Position numbers and translations under genes: made by a program. Positions 15,173 through 27,141 of a stretch of DNA of 32,500 nt are shown here, piece by piece (position 1 is the stretch's first letter; each line of letters opens with the position of its first letter). The stretch is taken from NCBI GenBank assembly GCA_002104895.1, contig MCFG01000070.1, forward strand, positions 1 to 32,500, read 5' to 3'. Below the pieces are notes generated by a model. It was not told the DNA's origin. It saw only the letters and a list, made by a program, of their open reading frames with translations, and made no database searches. Origin of the DNA: Anaeromyces robustus (taxonomy: Eukaryota; Neocallimastigomycota; Neocallimastigomycetes; Neocallimastigales; Neocallimastigaceae).

Positions 15173-15326
15173 ACAATTGTTTTTTTTTTTAAATAATAGT
15201 AATAACTCTAATTTAACAATAGTAATAAGTTGAATTAAATTAATAGTTTTAAATATAAATTAAAAAAAGAAACAAAAAACTTGCTTTTTTTTTTTTTTAA
15301 AGTTATATTATTAGAATCATTTTAAT

Positions 15327-15373
15327 ATATATTCAATATATACTCAATATATACTCAATATATACTCAATATA
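15327..15373. repeat. 11-base tandem repeat, unit CAATATATACT
   Basis: Three exact units follow one variant (TTCAATATATA), then a partial copy. It is a local minisatellite distinct from the tetranucleotide arrays. Confidence 0.85.
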
Positions 15374-15936
15374 TTTATGTACAATACTAAAATTTTAAAT
15401 TAAATGAAATATTTAATATGAAAATGTTTTGAAAACTTAATTTATTATTGAAAATTGAATTTGTTTTTTTTTTATTTTATTTTGTATAACTTTTAATAAT
15501 TCATTGAAAACTAAAAAATTTAATTAATTATAAATCAATACAATAATATAATTATTTATTATAATGTTATATATTATTATATTATATACATTTACTATAT
15601 ATGTAAATTTTATATTGATTAAAGTTAATGATATACATATTAAATAATCTATATTTATATTATATAAAATTTAATCTTAAATAATATGAAAAAAGATACT
15701 ATAATATTATAAATCAATTTATAATTAAATTATTAATATATTAATATATATAATAGATTTATAGAATATATTAAATATATTAATGTAACAGTAAATCTTT
15801 AGAATTAAAAAATTAAAAATCAACAAAAAAAAAAAAATAATAATTAAATAAATAAAACACTAAATAAATAGATAAATTAAATAAATAAATAAATATAATA
15901 AATAAATAAATAAATATAATAAATAAATAAATATAA

Positions 15937-16232
<296 letters not shown>

Positions 16233-16382
16233 ATTCTAAGAAAATATCAGGAATAAAATATGAACAATTAATATTGTAGTTTTTTTTGTGTTCATATTTA
16301 TATTATTTGAAAACATTTACTTTTTTTTTTTTAATATTTTATTTATTATAAATATAGTTAATTTTTTTTTTTTCTTTTTTTC

Positions 16383-16413
<31 letters not shown>

Positions 16414-17385
16414 TTAAACAAAATAATAATAATAGAATGAAGAAAAAAGTGTAAAAAGAAAAAAAGTAATCAAAATAAAAAATTTTAATGAATTCAATTC
16501 TTCAATAATTTTTTTTTAATTCAAAAAGAAAATATTATAATTTTTTTCTTTTCATTACTTTATATCTTTTTTTTTCTTAATTCTATTTTATTTTTTATAA
16601 AATATAAAAATAATTAAATATTATAATTAAATATGAAGAATATTTGATGACAAACAAAAATATAATAAATAAATAAAATAAAATAAAAGAGACAATTAAT
16701 TATATAATTAATAAAGTCTTTAATTTTATTTCTTTTTATTACTTATATTTTTAAATTATATATGAAATGTTATAGAAAAATATAATATATAAATTTTGAA
16801 GAAAATAACAATATAATAATATTCAAAATAAATTTAAATTCTTTATATTAAATAAAAATTATATTTATTATAAACCTTTTTTTTTTGGATTGAATAATAT
16901 AATATATGTAAATAATTATAAAAATTATATATTTATATTTTATAATAATAATTTAATGCTTATAAAAAAATCAATGATTATTTTATCATATATAAATAAA
17001 TTAAAAAATAATATTTAAGACATTTTTTTTTTTTAGTAAACTTTTACAAAAAAAAATAATAATAATAAAAGAAAATAAAGAGTAAGGAGAAAAATATAAA
17101 TAATAAAACAATTATTAATTCACTTAATATTCTTCAAGCATGTATCATGTAAATAAATATTAAATAAATCAAATATTCAAATCATAAATTAAAAGTAAAA
17201 ATTAATAATAATAATAATAATAATAATAACAATAAATTAAAGGAAATAAATTTTAAACAATAAATAAAATAAAACAAAAAAAAAATACATATACTATTCT
17301 AATAAAATAACAAATTAATACAAAATATATATAGATACAAATATAACAAAAGTTTTTTTTTTTAATTTAAAATATATAATTGAAA

Positions 17386-18993
17386 ATGAGTAATAGTACT
17401 GAATGTGATATAACTAATTATGACGAAGTCACATATGGAAAGACTTATTTTAAAATATATATAAATTCTTCTACTTTCAGTGGGAAGTTTTATACTGTAA
17501 TGAATTTATTATGTATTTGCTATTATGTAATACCATTAATATGGATGGTGAAATATAAAGATTGGCATGTTTTTAAACAAAGAAATTTCATACTTACTTT
17601 TGTAGGTGGTATAGCAAATTTAATAAGTACTCTTTCTAATTCTCTTACACAAATCTTTTTAATGCCATGTATGTTAGAATATTATTCAGCAACAGTTGCA
17701 ACTTTTATAATGCAATTATGTTATGTTTTTCGTGCATTTAGATTAATATTTTTATATAAATTAAATATATTTAAAGTATCAGAATTAAGTGAAAATAAAT
17801 TTGTGAAATCTATAAAAAATGGAAATATTATAGAACCTAATAAGTATTATAAATCAATATATACCATGGTAAATAAAAGACTAATAGGAATAGTAATGCC
17901 TATCTTAATCATAATTGTTACTATCATTTCAGTAGTAGTACATATATTGGTAAATATTAATGGAAACAGAAAAAATGGTATGATTTGTGGTATTACCTTA
18001 ACTAATATTAATGGAAAAATTAATGGAGCACTTTACGCTGAAATCCAAAATAAAAAAAATATGAATGAAAATCTTCAAAATTCATTTTATATTATGGATA
18101 CAATGTTTAGAATTCCAGAATTTATTACTTTATTTTTTATATTAAGTTGTATAATCATTACCATAATATTTACTGTCACTGATATTAAAGATGATCAAAA
18201 ATTTGGTATAAAGTTTGATTGTTTTAGTACCGCTATTGTAAATATTATTATTAGTTCTATTTATTTTATATTTAAAAAATATAGAATAGAAATTCTTAGA
18301 TGCCATGATAATAGAATATGGACACCATCACAATTATATATTCGAACCAAAGGTGGAATATTACTTTTTATATTTTCAGGTATATATATTCAATTAACGT
18401 CAGTAGTTATACCGTTAATTAAATGTATTCAAAGCAAACAAATAATGGAAAAATATGAAAATGAACCAACCAATACTATAGAATATTTCTATAAGGTTTT
18501 AAATACTCCTTCAATGGTAGAACAATTAAAAACTATAGCTATACGACTATTTTCAGTAGAAAATGTATTATTCTGGGAAAATTATTGTACATTACATAAA
18601 ATAACTAGTCGTGTAAAAAGTCGTTATGAACATCATAATCATAAATCAAAAGCTTTAGGTGCATTTTTATTAGATTCTTCTACTAATTCAGAATCATCAA
18701 TAACTATGGAAGAAGAATCCTATGATCCAAATTATCCATTATTAGAAGAATTAATTCCATATTATAAATCTTTTTATTATACCTTTATTGATATTGATGG
18801 TCCAGCAGCAGTAAATCTTAATAATAGCACTATTACAGATATTAGAGAATGTTTTGCTAAATATCCTGTAATTGGAATATTTGATGAAGCAAAAGATGAA
18901 ATTGTGGATTCTATGTTCTTCTCTCTTTTTCCAATTCTTCTTCAACAAAATAAAAAAGAACTTGGTGAAATATTTATTGATGGAGATAAATAA
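17386..18993 (+). CDS. Seven-helix receptor-like protein with C-terminal RGS domain (intronless)
   Basis: A single exon encodes 535 residues. The ATG at 17386 is chosen because an in-frame TAA lies nine bases upstream. Hydrophobic segments near residues 36-56, 69-93, 101-122, 167-190, 247-265, 278-297 and 324-345 give a seven-helix topology. An RGS domain follows at about 375-520: FSVENVLFWENY (389-400) is the typical RGS helix motif and FDEAKDEIVDSMFFSLFP (499-516) matches the RGS end. An S/E-rich insert (about 425-446) splits the domain. RGS domains speed GTP hydrolysis by G-alpha subunits. Receptor-RGS fusions are known from plant AtRGS1 and fungal GprK-type proteins. The N-terminal NSTE (residues 3-6 of the protein) and a loop at 190-240 could face outward. 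The ligand is unknown. It is unusual beside multi-intron neighbours in having no intron. Confidence 0.88.
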   Translation: MSNSTECDITNYDEVTYGKTYFKIYINSSTFSGKFYTVMNLLCICYYVIPLIWMVKYKDWHVFKQRNFILTFVGGIANLISTLSNSLTQIFLMPCMLEYYSATVATFIMQLCYVFRAFRLIFLYKLNIFKVSELSENKFVKSIKNGNIIEPNKYYKSIYTMVNKRLIGIVMPILIIIVTIISVVVHILVNINGNRKNGMICGITLTNINGKINGALYAEIQNKKNMNENLQNSFYIMDTMFRIPEFITLFFILSCIIITIIFTVTDIKDDQKFGIKFDCFSTAIVNIIISSIYFIFKKYRIEILRCHDNRIWTPSQLYIRTKGGILLFIFSGIYIQLTSVVIPLIKCIQSKQIMEKYENEPTNTIEYFYKVLNTPSMVEQLKTIAIRLFSVENVLFWENYCTLHKITSRVKSRYEHHNHKSKALGAFLLDSSTNSESSITMEEESYDPNYPLLEELIPYYKSFYYTFIDIDGPAAVNLNNSTITDIRECFAKYPVIGIFDEAKDEIVDSMFFSLFPILLQQNKKELGEIFIDGDK

Positions 18994-19337
18994 AATAAAA
19001 TAAAATAAATTAAAATAAAATAAATTAATAAAATAAAATAAATATATATATAATTATAATGATATCAGATTAAAAAAAAAAAAAAAATAGAAAAATATCT
19101 TTATAGATATATAATAGAATATTATTACATAATTATAAAATAAATAAATAAAAAAAAATGATTAAGGTATTAACCTTTTTTTTTTTTTTTTTAATATACC
19201 TAATGAAAATAAAATATGTAATGATAACTTTTTTTTTTTTTTAATTTTTAATAATAATATTAGATAATTTATAATTTAAATGATTTAATTAATTGATAGA
19301 TATTATAGTTATTATATCAATATATTTTAAATTAATG

Positions 19338-19398
<61 letters not shown>

Positions 19399-21788
19399 TT
19401 ATATAATAAATAATAAATAATAGAAATAATATAATAAAAATCAAATATATATAAAAATACATAATATTATGTTAGTATTCATATATTAATATATATATAG
19501 TTTTTTTTCTCTTTCTTTTTTTTTCTTTTTCTTTTTTTTTTTTTTTAATGTTTCTATATTATTATTATTTTAAAAAAACGAAAAGAAAAAAAAAGAAAAG
19601 AAAAAAAAAAAAAAAAAAATTCATTTAATTATCAATTATAATAATTATTAATCGTCATTTTTATTACCTACTAAGATTATAAATATTATAAATATAAATA
19701 TTACATAAAAATTTTATATAAATAATTAGTATAAAAAAAAAATAACAACAAAAAAAAAAAAATATTAAATTAAGAAACCAAAAAACAAAAAACAAACAAA
19801 AAAACAAACAAAAAACGAAATAAAACAACAACAACAACAACAAGCAATCATATACAATATATAAAACAAATATATATATAGATATATATATATATATAAA
19901 TTAATAAAACACAAAAGCCAAAATAAATTAAACAAAAATGATATTAAATAAAATAAAAAAAATAAAAAAAAAAAAAGTAAAATAATAAAAATAACCTATA
20001 TATGATAAATATAAAAATTATATAATTTAAGCATTAAATAAAGAGAAAAAGAAAAATACTAAATCTGATATTTCAGATTTGTATAAGAAAATAATAAAAT
20101 AAAATAAAATATATAGCATAGATATTATTAGATAAAAATAAGGCATGTAATAAAAAATAAAAATTAAAATAAAAAAATAAAAAAATAAAAAAAAAAAAAA
20201 TAAAAAAAAATAAAAAAAATAAAAAAATGCTAATAAAATATCATTATTCATTATAATATTAAAATAAAATTAAAATAATGAATAATAATAAATACTTTAT
20301 TATGATAATTTTTATTTCTATTTTTCTATTTTATTTTTTTTATTGTTTTTTTTTTTTTTATTATTTTATTTTTTAAATTTTGATTTTCTATACTTGACTT
20401 GGTACTTTTTTATTTCATTTAAATTAATATATTTTAAACATTTTTTAATTTTTTATTATTTATTATTATTATTTTATGATTTTATGATTTTATGATTTAT
20501 TTATTTATTTATTGATATTAAATAATTTTTATAGGTAAAAAAAAAAAAGAAAAAAAGAATAGAGTAAAATTAAAATATTTCTTATACAATTTTAATTTAA
20601 ACATATTTAAAATAAATTTAAATATAAATATTTTAAATATTTTATTTGGTAATAATTATAATTATATATGTTATAATCTAATGTTTTATATTATATTATA
20701 TTATATTATATATATAATATAATATAAATAAATTATATAGATTAATGATATACAATTAAAATTAAATTTTTATTTTATTTTTTATTTTTAATATAAAATA
20801 TCATATTAATTAAATATATTATGGTTTTATAAATTAAAATTATTAATATATAATATTTTATTATAAAATCAAAATTGAAATAATAATAATAAAAAAAATG
20901 CTTTTAAACAAGGAAAAGGAAATATAATAATATTTTTTGGGTTTCGAACATCGCAATTTATATATATTTCATTTAAAAAAAGTTTATTATATTTATTATT
21001 ATTTTTTATTTATTATTTTTTTTTATTCAAATATTTTATTTAATATTTCATTCAAATTAATTATTTATTAATATTAAAAAGTAAATATTTCGTTTTTTTT
21101 ATTATTATTATTATTTACTCTTTAAAAATGATTCATTTATAATCTATTTAAAGTTTCAATTTATATTTATAAATTTTTATAATACTTTACCAATGAAAAG
21201 TATTATTACTCAATAAAAATAAATGATATTTTTCATATAATTAAAATGAAGAATTTATATATGTATTATAACTAAATAAGATTTCTTTTAAAATAATTGT
21301 TTTGTTCAGTAATTGATAAAAATTAGATATTTCACTAAAAGAAATTACTACTAATATTAATGATAGTAATGATGTAATAGCAATTAAAAATTCAAATAAT
21401 AAATAAATTTTATGATAATATTAATATTAATAATAAAATATGGTAATAAAAGAGAATAAAAAATTATAAATTAAAATTTAATACATAATAATTAGACAAT
21501 TTTTATTATAAATTTTAACCAAATAAAAAAAATATTTTTTAATATAAAAATAGCAATGTCAATCAAATTAATAATAACATAAGAAGAGTTAATAATAAAT
21601 CATTATATTAAATTATAATAAAAATTAATAAATTTGGATTTAATCATATAATGAATTTTTTTTTTTTAGAAAAGATTTTGATAGATAATAAATTATTATT
21701 ATTATTATTTTTTTTAATATTTTATTCCATTTGTTTTATGAAATAATATAATATATAACTTATCTGTATAAAATATCATATATTTTAG
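18994..21788. other. Gene-free A/T region between the RGS receptor gene and NAPE-PLD copy 2
   Basis: No gene is recognised in 2.8 kb. It contains a T13-A46 homopolymer pair (19338-19396), purine/pyrimidine-skewed tracts near 19500-19620 and 19920-20230, and A/T-rich filler. A short phrase, GGGTTTCGAACATCGC at about 20940, is the only G/C-richer spot. Promoter signals for copy 2 cannot be separated from background. Confidence 0.7.
19338..19396. repeat. T13-A46 homopolymer pair
   Basis: Thirteen T are followed directly by 46 A, about 345 bases past the receptor stop codon. It could be a slippage product or a poly(A) relic. Confidence 0.93.
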
Positions 21789-22471
21789 ATGAATTATTTA
21801 AAAAAATTACCAGAAAGAAAAAAAAGCCCAGAAAATTGCTGTAGTTCAGTTAAGGAAGAAAATAAATATATGAATCCTGTAAGTAGTATATATATATATA
21901 TTAATGATTTTTAAACATTTTAAAAGAAAAAAAATATTGAGCATATATATATATAAATATATAATTATTATAATAATTATTATAATGAAATAATAATTAT
22001 GTTTCAATTAGAATAAAATGAAGAAAAAAAAACATATTAAAATGTATAATTTATATATTAATGTTAAAAATTATATACAATTTTTTTTTTTTTTTTTTTT
22101 TGTTATATACTTTTTTATAATTCATTTATTATTTTAGTGGCAATCAGCTATACAAAGAGAAGCTTCAAAAAATAATTCACTAGGTTTTGGAGCAATTTTT
22201 GATTTTCTTAAAACTACTTTTACTACACCAGAAAGAAATCAAAAATTAAAGGTTGATCTTGATATAAAAGCTATTTCTGACTATTGTGAAGATGATAAAA
22301 ATATTGCTTTACAATATACTTGGCTTGGTCATGCAGCCGTTTTATTACAAAGTAAAATAGATATATATATTTATATGATTAAAAATACTTTTTTTTCTTT
22401 TTTCTTTTTTATATTATATTATATTATATTATAATAATATAATTATTTTAAAATAAACCATTAATATTTTA

Positions 22472-22520
<49 letters not shown>

Positions 22521-22888
22521 TTTAATATATACTTATATCTATTAATTATAATATTTATTTTGTATTAGTTAATACTTTTACTATCTTATTCGATCCATTT
22601 TTATCAAAAAGGTAATTAAATCTATAATATGAAAGAAATATATATATTATCTTATCAATATAAAATTTATATAAAAATCAATATATATATAAATATAATC
22701 TATTTATAATAATAACCTATAATAATTAATTATAAAAATAATTTTTTTTTACAATCATTATTAGAGCTTCTCCTATTTATATTGCAGGTCCATATCGTTG
22801 TAGAGATAGAGGATTCCAAAAGTTTTCTGAACTTCCTCCAATTGATTTTGTTATACTTAGTCATAACCAGTTAATTATCTCAATTTCA

Positions 22889-22923
<35 letters not shown>

Positions 22924-23900
22924 GTAATAATAATAATAATAATAGTAATAATAGTAATAATAATAATAATAGTAATAATAATAATAATAATAATAGTAAT
23001 AATAGTAATAATAATAATAATAATAACAAATAAAATATAAATCATACAAAATAATAACATATTATATATATATATTCATTCAATTTTTTTTTTTTAAATT
23101 ATAAATTAGTTATGATCATTTAGATAAATATACTATTAAAGAAATTTTTGCTGAAGAACAAAATAAGAATAGAACTCAAGTTTTATGTCCATTAGATTTA
23201 AAGAAATGGTTTGTTGGTCTTGGTATTCCTGAAAAACAAGTTACAGAATTTGATTGGTGGGATGATTATGAAGTTACTCGTATTCCAGAATCTGTAGATG
23301 TTAACGATGAAGCTGCTATTAATGAAGCATTAAATTCACCTTCAAATAGAAAAATAACTATTTGTGCAGTACCTTCACAACATTTTAGTGCTCGTACTCT
23401 TTTTGATCGTAATGAATCTTTATGGGCTGGTTGGGTTGTTAAAAGTTCAGATGTTAAATATTACTTTGCTGGGTAAAAATTAAAAATAATATAAAATAAT
23501 ATAAAATAATAATATATTCTAATAAAAAAAAACTTTTTTTTTTATTATTTATTTATTTATATATACTAATGTATATTTAAATTTATTTTTATTATATATA
23601 TATATATTTTTATTTTTTAATTAAAAAATAAAAAATAAAATGGTAAAATGAAAAATGATAAAAAATAAAAATCATTATATTTATTTTATATATATATCCA
23701 TTTGTAAATTCAGTGATACTGGTTACCGTTCTTTACCAGATGAAATTCCTGAAGAAAAAATAGATAAACTTCCATATTGTCCAATATTCAAACAAATTGG
23801 TAATATTCATGGTCCATTTGATCTTGCTAGTATTCCAATAGGACCTTTTACTCCTCAACATATGATGAGTGTTGTTCATACCACAACCAGAGTAAGATGA

Positions 23901-23964
<64 letters not shown>

Positions 23965-24438
23965 CATAAATATTATATTTATATAATAATAATTTTTTAT
24001 ATATTATATATAATGATTCATTATTAAATAATATATATATATATATATATATATAATTATTAAAATTAATAAAGGATGCTGTTGATATTCATATTGATTG
24101 TAATTCTAATCGTTCTATTCCAATACATTGGGGTATATATTTTCATATTTTATAATACATGTATTAATAATAATAATGATGATAATAATAAATATATTTT
24201 AATTTTTTAATTTAAATAATAACAATATATTAAATATATATATATATTATATTTATATATTTATATAATAATAATAATAATATTAATAATTATAGGTACC
24301 GTTGAAAATCTTGGTGTAGATGATGTTGAAGAAGTACCAGATCTTCTTCATAAAGAATTAGATAGAAGAGAAATTCCACAAGAAGAATTCCATGAAGTTT
24401 ATATTGGAGAAGTTGTAAAACTTTATAAGAAAAATTAA
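21789..24438 (+). CDS. NAPEPLD: NAPE-hydrolysing phospholipase D-like enzyme, copy 2 (eight exons)
   Basis: Exons 21789-21878, 22138-22351, 22569-22611, 22765-22869, 23110-23472, 23714-23891, 24075-24132 and 24296-24438 splice in frame to 397 residues. An in-frame TAG directly before the ATG fixes the start. Metal ligands by homology are H149, H151, D153, H154 (SHNHYDHLD), H242 (VPSQHFSAR), D273 (FAGDTGYR) and H349 (IHWGTV). Exon 5 is about three quarters identical to copy 1, the closest pair of the three. It has the full set of seven introns seen across the cluster and probably shows the ancestral layout. The intron 4 donor is GTTAAT rather than the usual GTAA. Reaction and membrane role are as for copy 1 and are inferred from the family. 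The conserved CC is at residues 17-18. Confidence 0.92.
22477..22520. repeat. (TTA)n microsatellite in intron 2 of NAPE-PLD copy 2
   Basis: A pure TTA run of about 14 units inside intron 22352-22568. Confidence 0.9.
22893..23032. repeat. (AAT)n/(AATAGT)n microsatellite in intron 4 of NAPE-PLD copy 2
   Basis: AAT units with regularly scattered AGT variants fill most of intron 22870-23109. Confidence 0.92.
23902..23961. repeat. (TTA)n microsatellite in intron 6 of NAPE-PLD copy 2
   Basis: A TTA run of about 19 units starting 10 bases past the splice donor at 23892. Confidence 0.9.
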
Positions 24439-24868
24439 AAAAGAAAAAAAAAATAAAAAAAAAATAATAAAAAAAAATTGAAAATCTTTATATATATTGA
24501 TCTTACTTAGTTTTTTAAATAATAAATATTTATATATAAAGTTATGTGTAACTATAATAATAATAATACCAATACCAATACTATTACATACATATTTAAT
24601 AAATAATTACATAAAAAAAAGAGCAATAATTAAAATGATAATGAAAAGAAAAAAAAAATTTAAAAAAAAATTCAAAAAAAATTAAATAATAGTACAATAG
24701 TATCAATAATAATATTTATTAATAATAATAAAAAAAAGGATGGTATAAAAAAAAAAAAATGAATAATTATTTAATTTCTTTTTCATTTATATATATATAT
24801 TTTTTATCAAGTATAACATATTTTATATAAATATATATATATATTTTTTTACTTATTATTATTATTAA

Positions 24869-25200
24869 TTAAATTATAAAGAAGTTTTTCTTCTTAATAT
24901 AATTTATATTATTAATTTTTTTTTTATTATCCTATTTTAAAGGATAAATTAATAATATCATATTTTAGTAATTCGAAAAAACTAATTTATACCATTGATT
25001 ATGAATCTTATCATACTTCTTCCTTTAATGATGAAGTTATTTAAAAGTATGATTTGATAATTCTTTATGATAAAGTAATTATATATACATATGTTTTATA
25101 AAAATGAAAAAAAAAAGAAATTTTTTTCTTTTTTTTTTTTAACTGATTATTAATAAATTCTTCATTTTACCGCTTTGTTTTCAATTCAAAATTTTTTAAA
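24869..25200. repeat. Duplicated block, copy A
   Basis: The core 24921-25080 matches 26061-26220 at a constant offset of 1,140 with 13 differences in 160 positions and no gap. Looser similarity extends from AAATTATAAAGAA on the left to AATTTTTTAAA on the right. One plus-strand frame is open through the core and stops at the same TAA in both copies (shared LIISYFSNS, YTIDYESYH). I do not recognise the peptide. Confidence 0.8.
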
Positions 25201-25312
25201 AAATGATTTGATTCCTATTCCTCTTAAAAGAACTTTATTCTTTACAAAAGTTATTGTACAAGTCTCCTATTATGGACCTTTGCTTGGATCAATAATATTT
25301 ATAATATTTTAG
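25200..25312 (+). mobile_element. LINE-like reverse transcriptase remnant
   Basis: A single open plus-strand frame from about 25200 to a TAG at 25310 reads IPIPLKRTLFFTKVIVQ followed by VSYYGPLLGS. It resembles a stretch after the catalytic region of reverse-transcriptase-like proteins in early-diverging fungi, where I recall the pattern VSYYAPLLGSN. No YxDD box or endonuclease is visible, and the frame closes right after the motif, so this is a dead fragment. The family call comes from memory of the pattern. Confidence 0.4.
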
Positions 25313-25540
25313 GAAATAAAAAAAAAAAATTGTTAACAGGTACCAAATTTATATTTTTCTTTTAATTGGTGGAAGAGAATCTGGTTTTAATGAAATAACT
25401 AACAATTGTCCATAAAATAAGGAATGGTAATGTTTGTATAAAATTTCACAGAATTATTCTAGTACATATTTAAAATCTCCATTCTTGTTGTAATTTGCAG
25501 CTTTATTGAAAACACAATAGTACAGCCTAGTAGGGCAAAT

Positions 25541-25582
25541 ATCGATCCTATTATCGACTCAAGTGGAATAGGATAGATCGAT
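25541..25582. repeat. G/C-containing hairpin
   Basis: ATCGAT+CCTATT (25541-25552) pairs with AATAGG (25567-25572) and ATCGAT (25577-25582) around a 14-base loop, leaving a four-base ATAG bulge. It sits in the complex island between the duplicated blocks. Confidence 0.6.
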
Positions 25583-26010
25583 CAAATTTATTTTAATTCT
25601 ATATTCTATTATGTAGAATTAAGGCTTTGTATGGATTTATTATATTTTTATGTATTACTATGCTACTTTATATACTCTCCAGTATTATTCATTATTATCT
25701 ATAATGCTTATCTGGTTTTTTTTTTTTTTTTTTTTATTAGTATCATTATTTTTATAATGTGTTTTTTTTTTATGATTCATGTATATTAATATTTATACTT
25801 AATAATGATGACGTACAAATTGTGTGCTTAAATAAAAAAACAATAATAATAATAACTAAAGAATTAAAACTATATATATATATTTTATATTATTTTCATT
25901 ATATTAAATTTTTATAATAATATTTTAAAATATAATTATAAAACAAACAAACAATTAAATTTTTTGATATTTAAAATGTGTCAAAATAGATTTGATTAGT
26001 ATATTTCATA

Positions 26011-26418
26011 TTAAATTATAAAGAATCTATTCCTCTTAAAATAATTTATATTAATAATTTTTTTTATTATCATATTTTAAAGAATAAATTAATAATATCA
26101 TATTTTAGTAATTCAATAAAGTTAATGTATACCATTGATTATGAATCATATCATAATTCTTCCTTTAATTATGAAGTTATTTAAAAGTATGATTAGATAA
26201 TTATTTATGATAATGTAATTATATATTTAGGTATAAATATTTAAAAATTAAAAAAATATATAAATATAAATATAAATATATATATATATTATAAAAATTA
26301 AAAAAAAAAAAAAATTCTTTTTTTTTTAATTGATATTAATAAATTCATTTTGCCCATTTTTTTTTTATTATTTTTCTCATTTTCTATTCTCATTTTTTTT
26401 TCTCCCCAATTTTTTAAA
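26011..26418. repeat. Duplicated block, copy B
   Basis: Partner of 24869-25200. Its left end also shares the 15-base string CTATTCCTCTTAAAA (26027-26041) with 25215-25229 inside the LINE-like scrap, so the repeats and the scrap may have a common origin. Confidence 0.75.
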
Positions 26419-27069
26419 TATTTTATATATTACATTCTCTTCCTTTTCAAGACTTTTTTTTTTTAACATAACCTTTAAAAATATAGATATATATGATTTA
26501 TTATTTAAATATATTATAATCATTATATGAACAACATAAATTTATAAAATAGTAAAAAAAAAAAAAATAAGAAAAAAGTATTAACATCATTTAATTAATA
26601 TATATATATATAATAACTAATTAAATGATTTTTTATAATTTTTTTTTAAAAGAAAACATCATCAACTATTTAAATAAGAAGAATTAATATGATAATTGAT
26701 AATTGTATTTTATTTTATTATAAAACTTAATAGACAATTCAATTAAAAATAGAAAACATAAAAAAAAAAATAATGATGTTTATTAGTTCTTTTATGCTAA
26801 GTATATTTATTTATATTATTAATATAACAAATTTAATAAATATATATAATATATATATTTATTCAATTATTTCAACAATTGAGAATACTAACTCAAAAAT
26901 TAAGAACATGCATGGCAGGTTAAAAAGACAAAAATTAAAAAAAAAAAAAATAATTATTGCATTAAATCTGCAACAACTTTTTTTTTTATTTTTATAATTC
27001 TATACAAAGTTTATTTTATAATGAAATATATAATATTTAATTTGGATAAATGTAACAACCTAAAAATTT

Positions 27070-27070
<1 letters not shown>

Positions 27071-27141
<71 letters not shown>

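Noticed and set aside
17380-17385. Upstream TTG as start of the receptor protein
   Set aside because: A fungal nuclear gene is expected to start at ATG. The first in-frame ATG after a stop is at 17386.
20935-20965. Possible tRNA T-arm (GGGTTTCGAACATCGC)
   Set aside because: No acceptor, D or anticodon arm can be drawn on either strand in the A/T-rich neighbourhood.
22875-23060. Isoleucine/threonine-rich open frame on the minus strand
   Set aside because: It lies in intron 4 of NAPE-PLD copy 2 and translates the (AAT)n microsatellite.
24869-26418. Direct repeats as LTRs of a short retroelement
   Set aside because: The repeats lack TG...CA ends, no primer-binding site is seen next to them, and the interior motif looks LINE-like rather than LTR-type.
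26330-26530. Phe/Ser-rich 66-codon frame
   Set aside because: It starts in the right part of duplicated block B in pyrimidine-rich sequence. Copy A does not preserve the frame.
26773-26997. A 74-codon frame with a hydrophobic start and a basic tail, resembling a small secreted or membrane peptide
   Set aside because: Composition matches random A/T-rich sequence, there is no recognisable homologue or motif, and the tail is partly a poly(A) lysine run.
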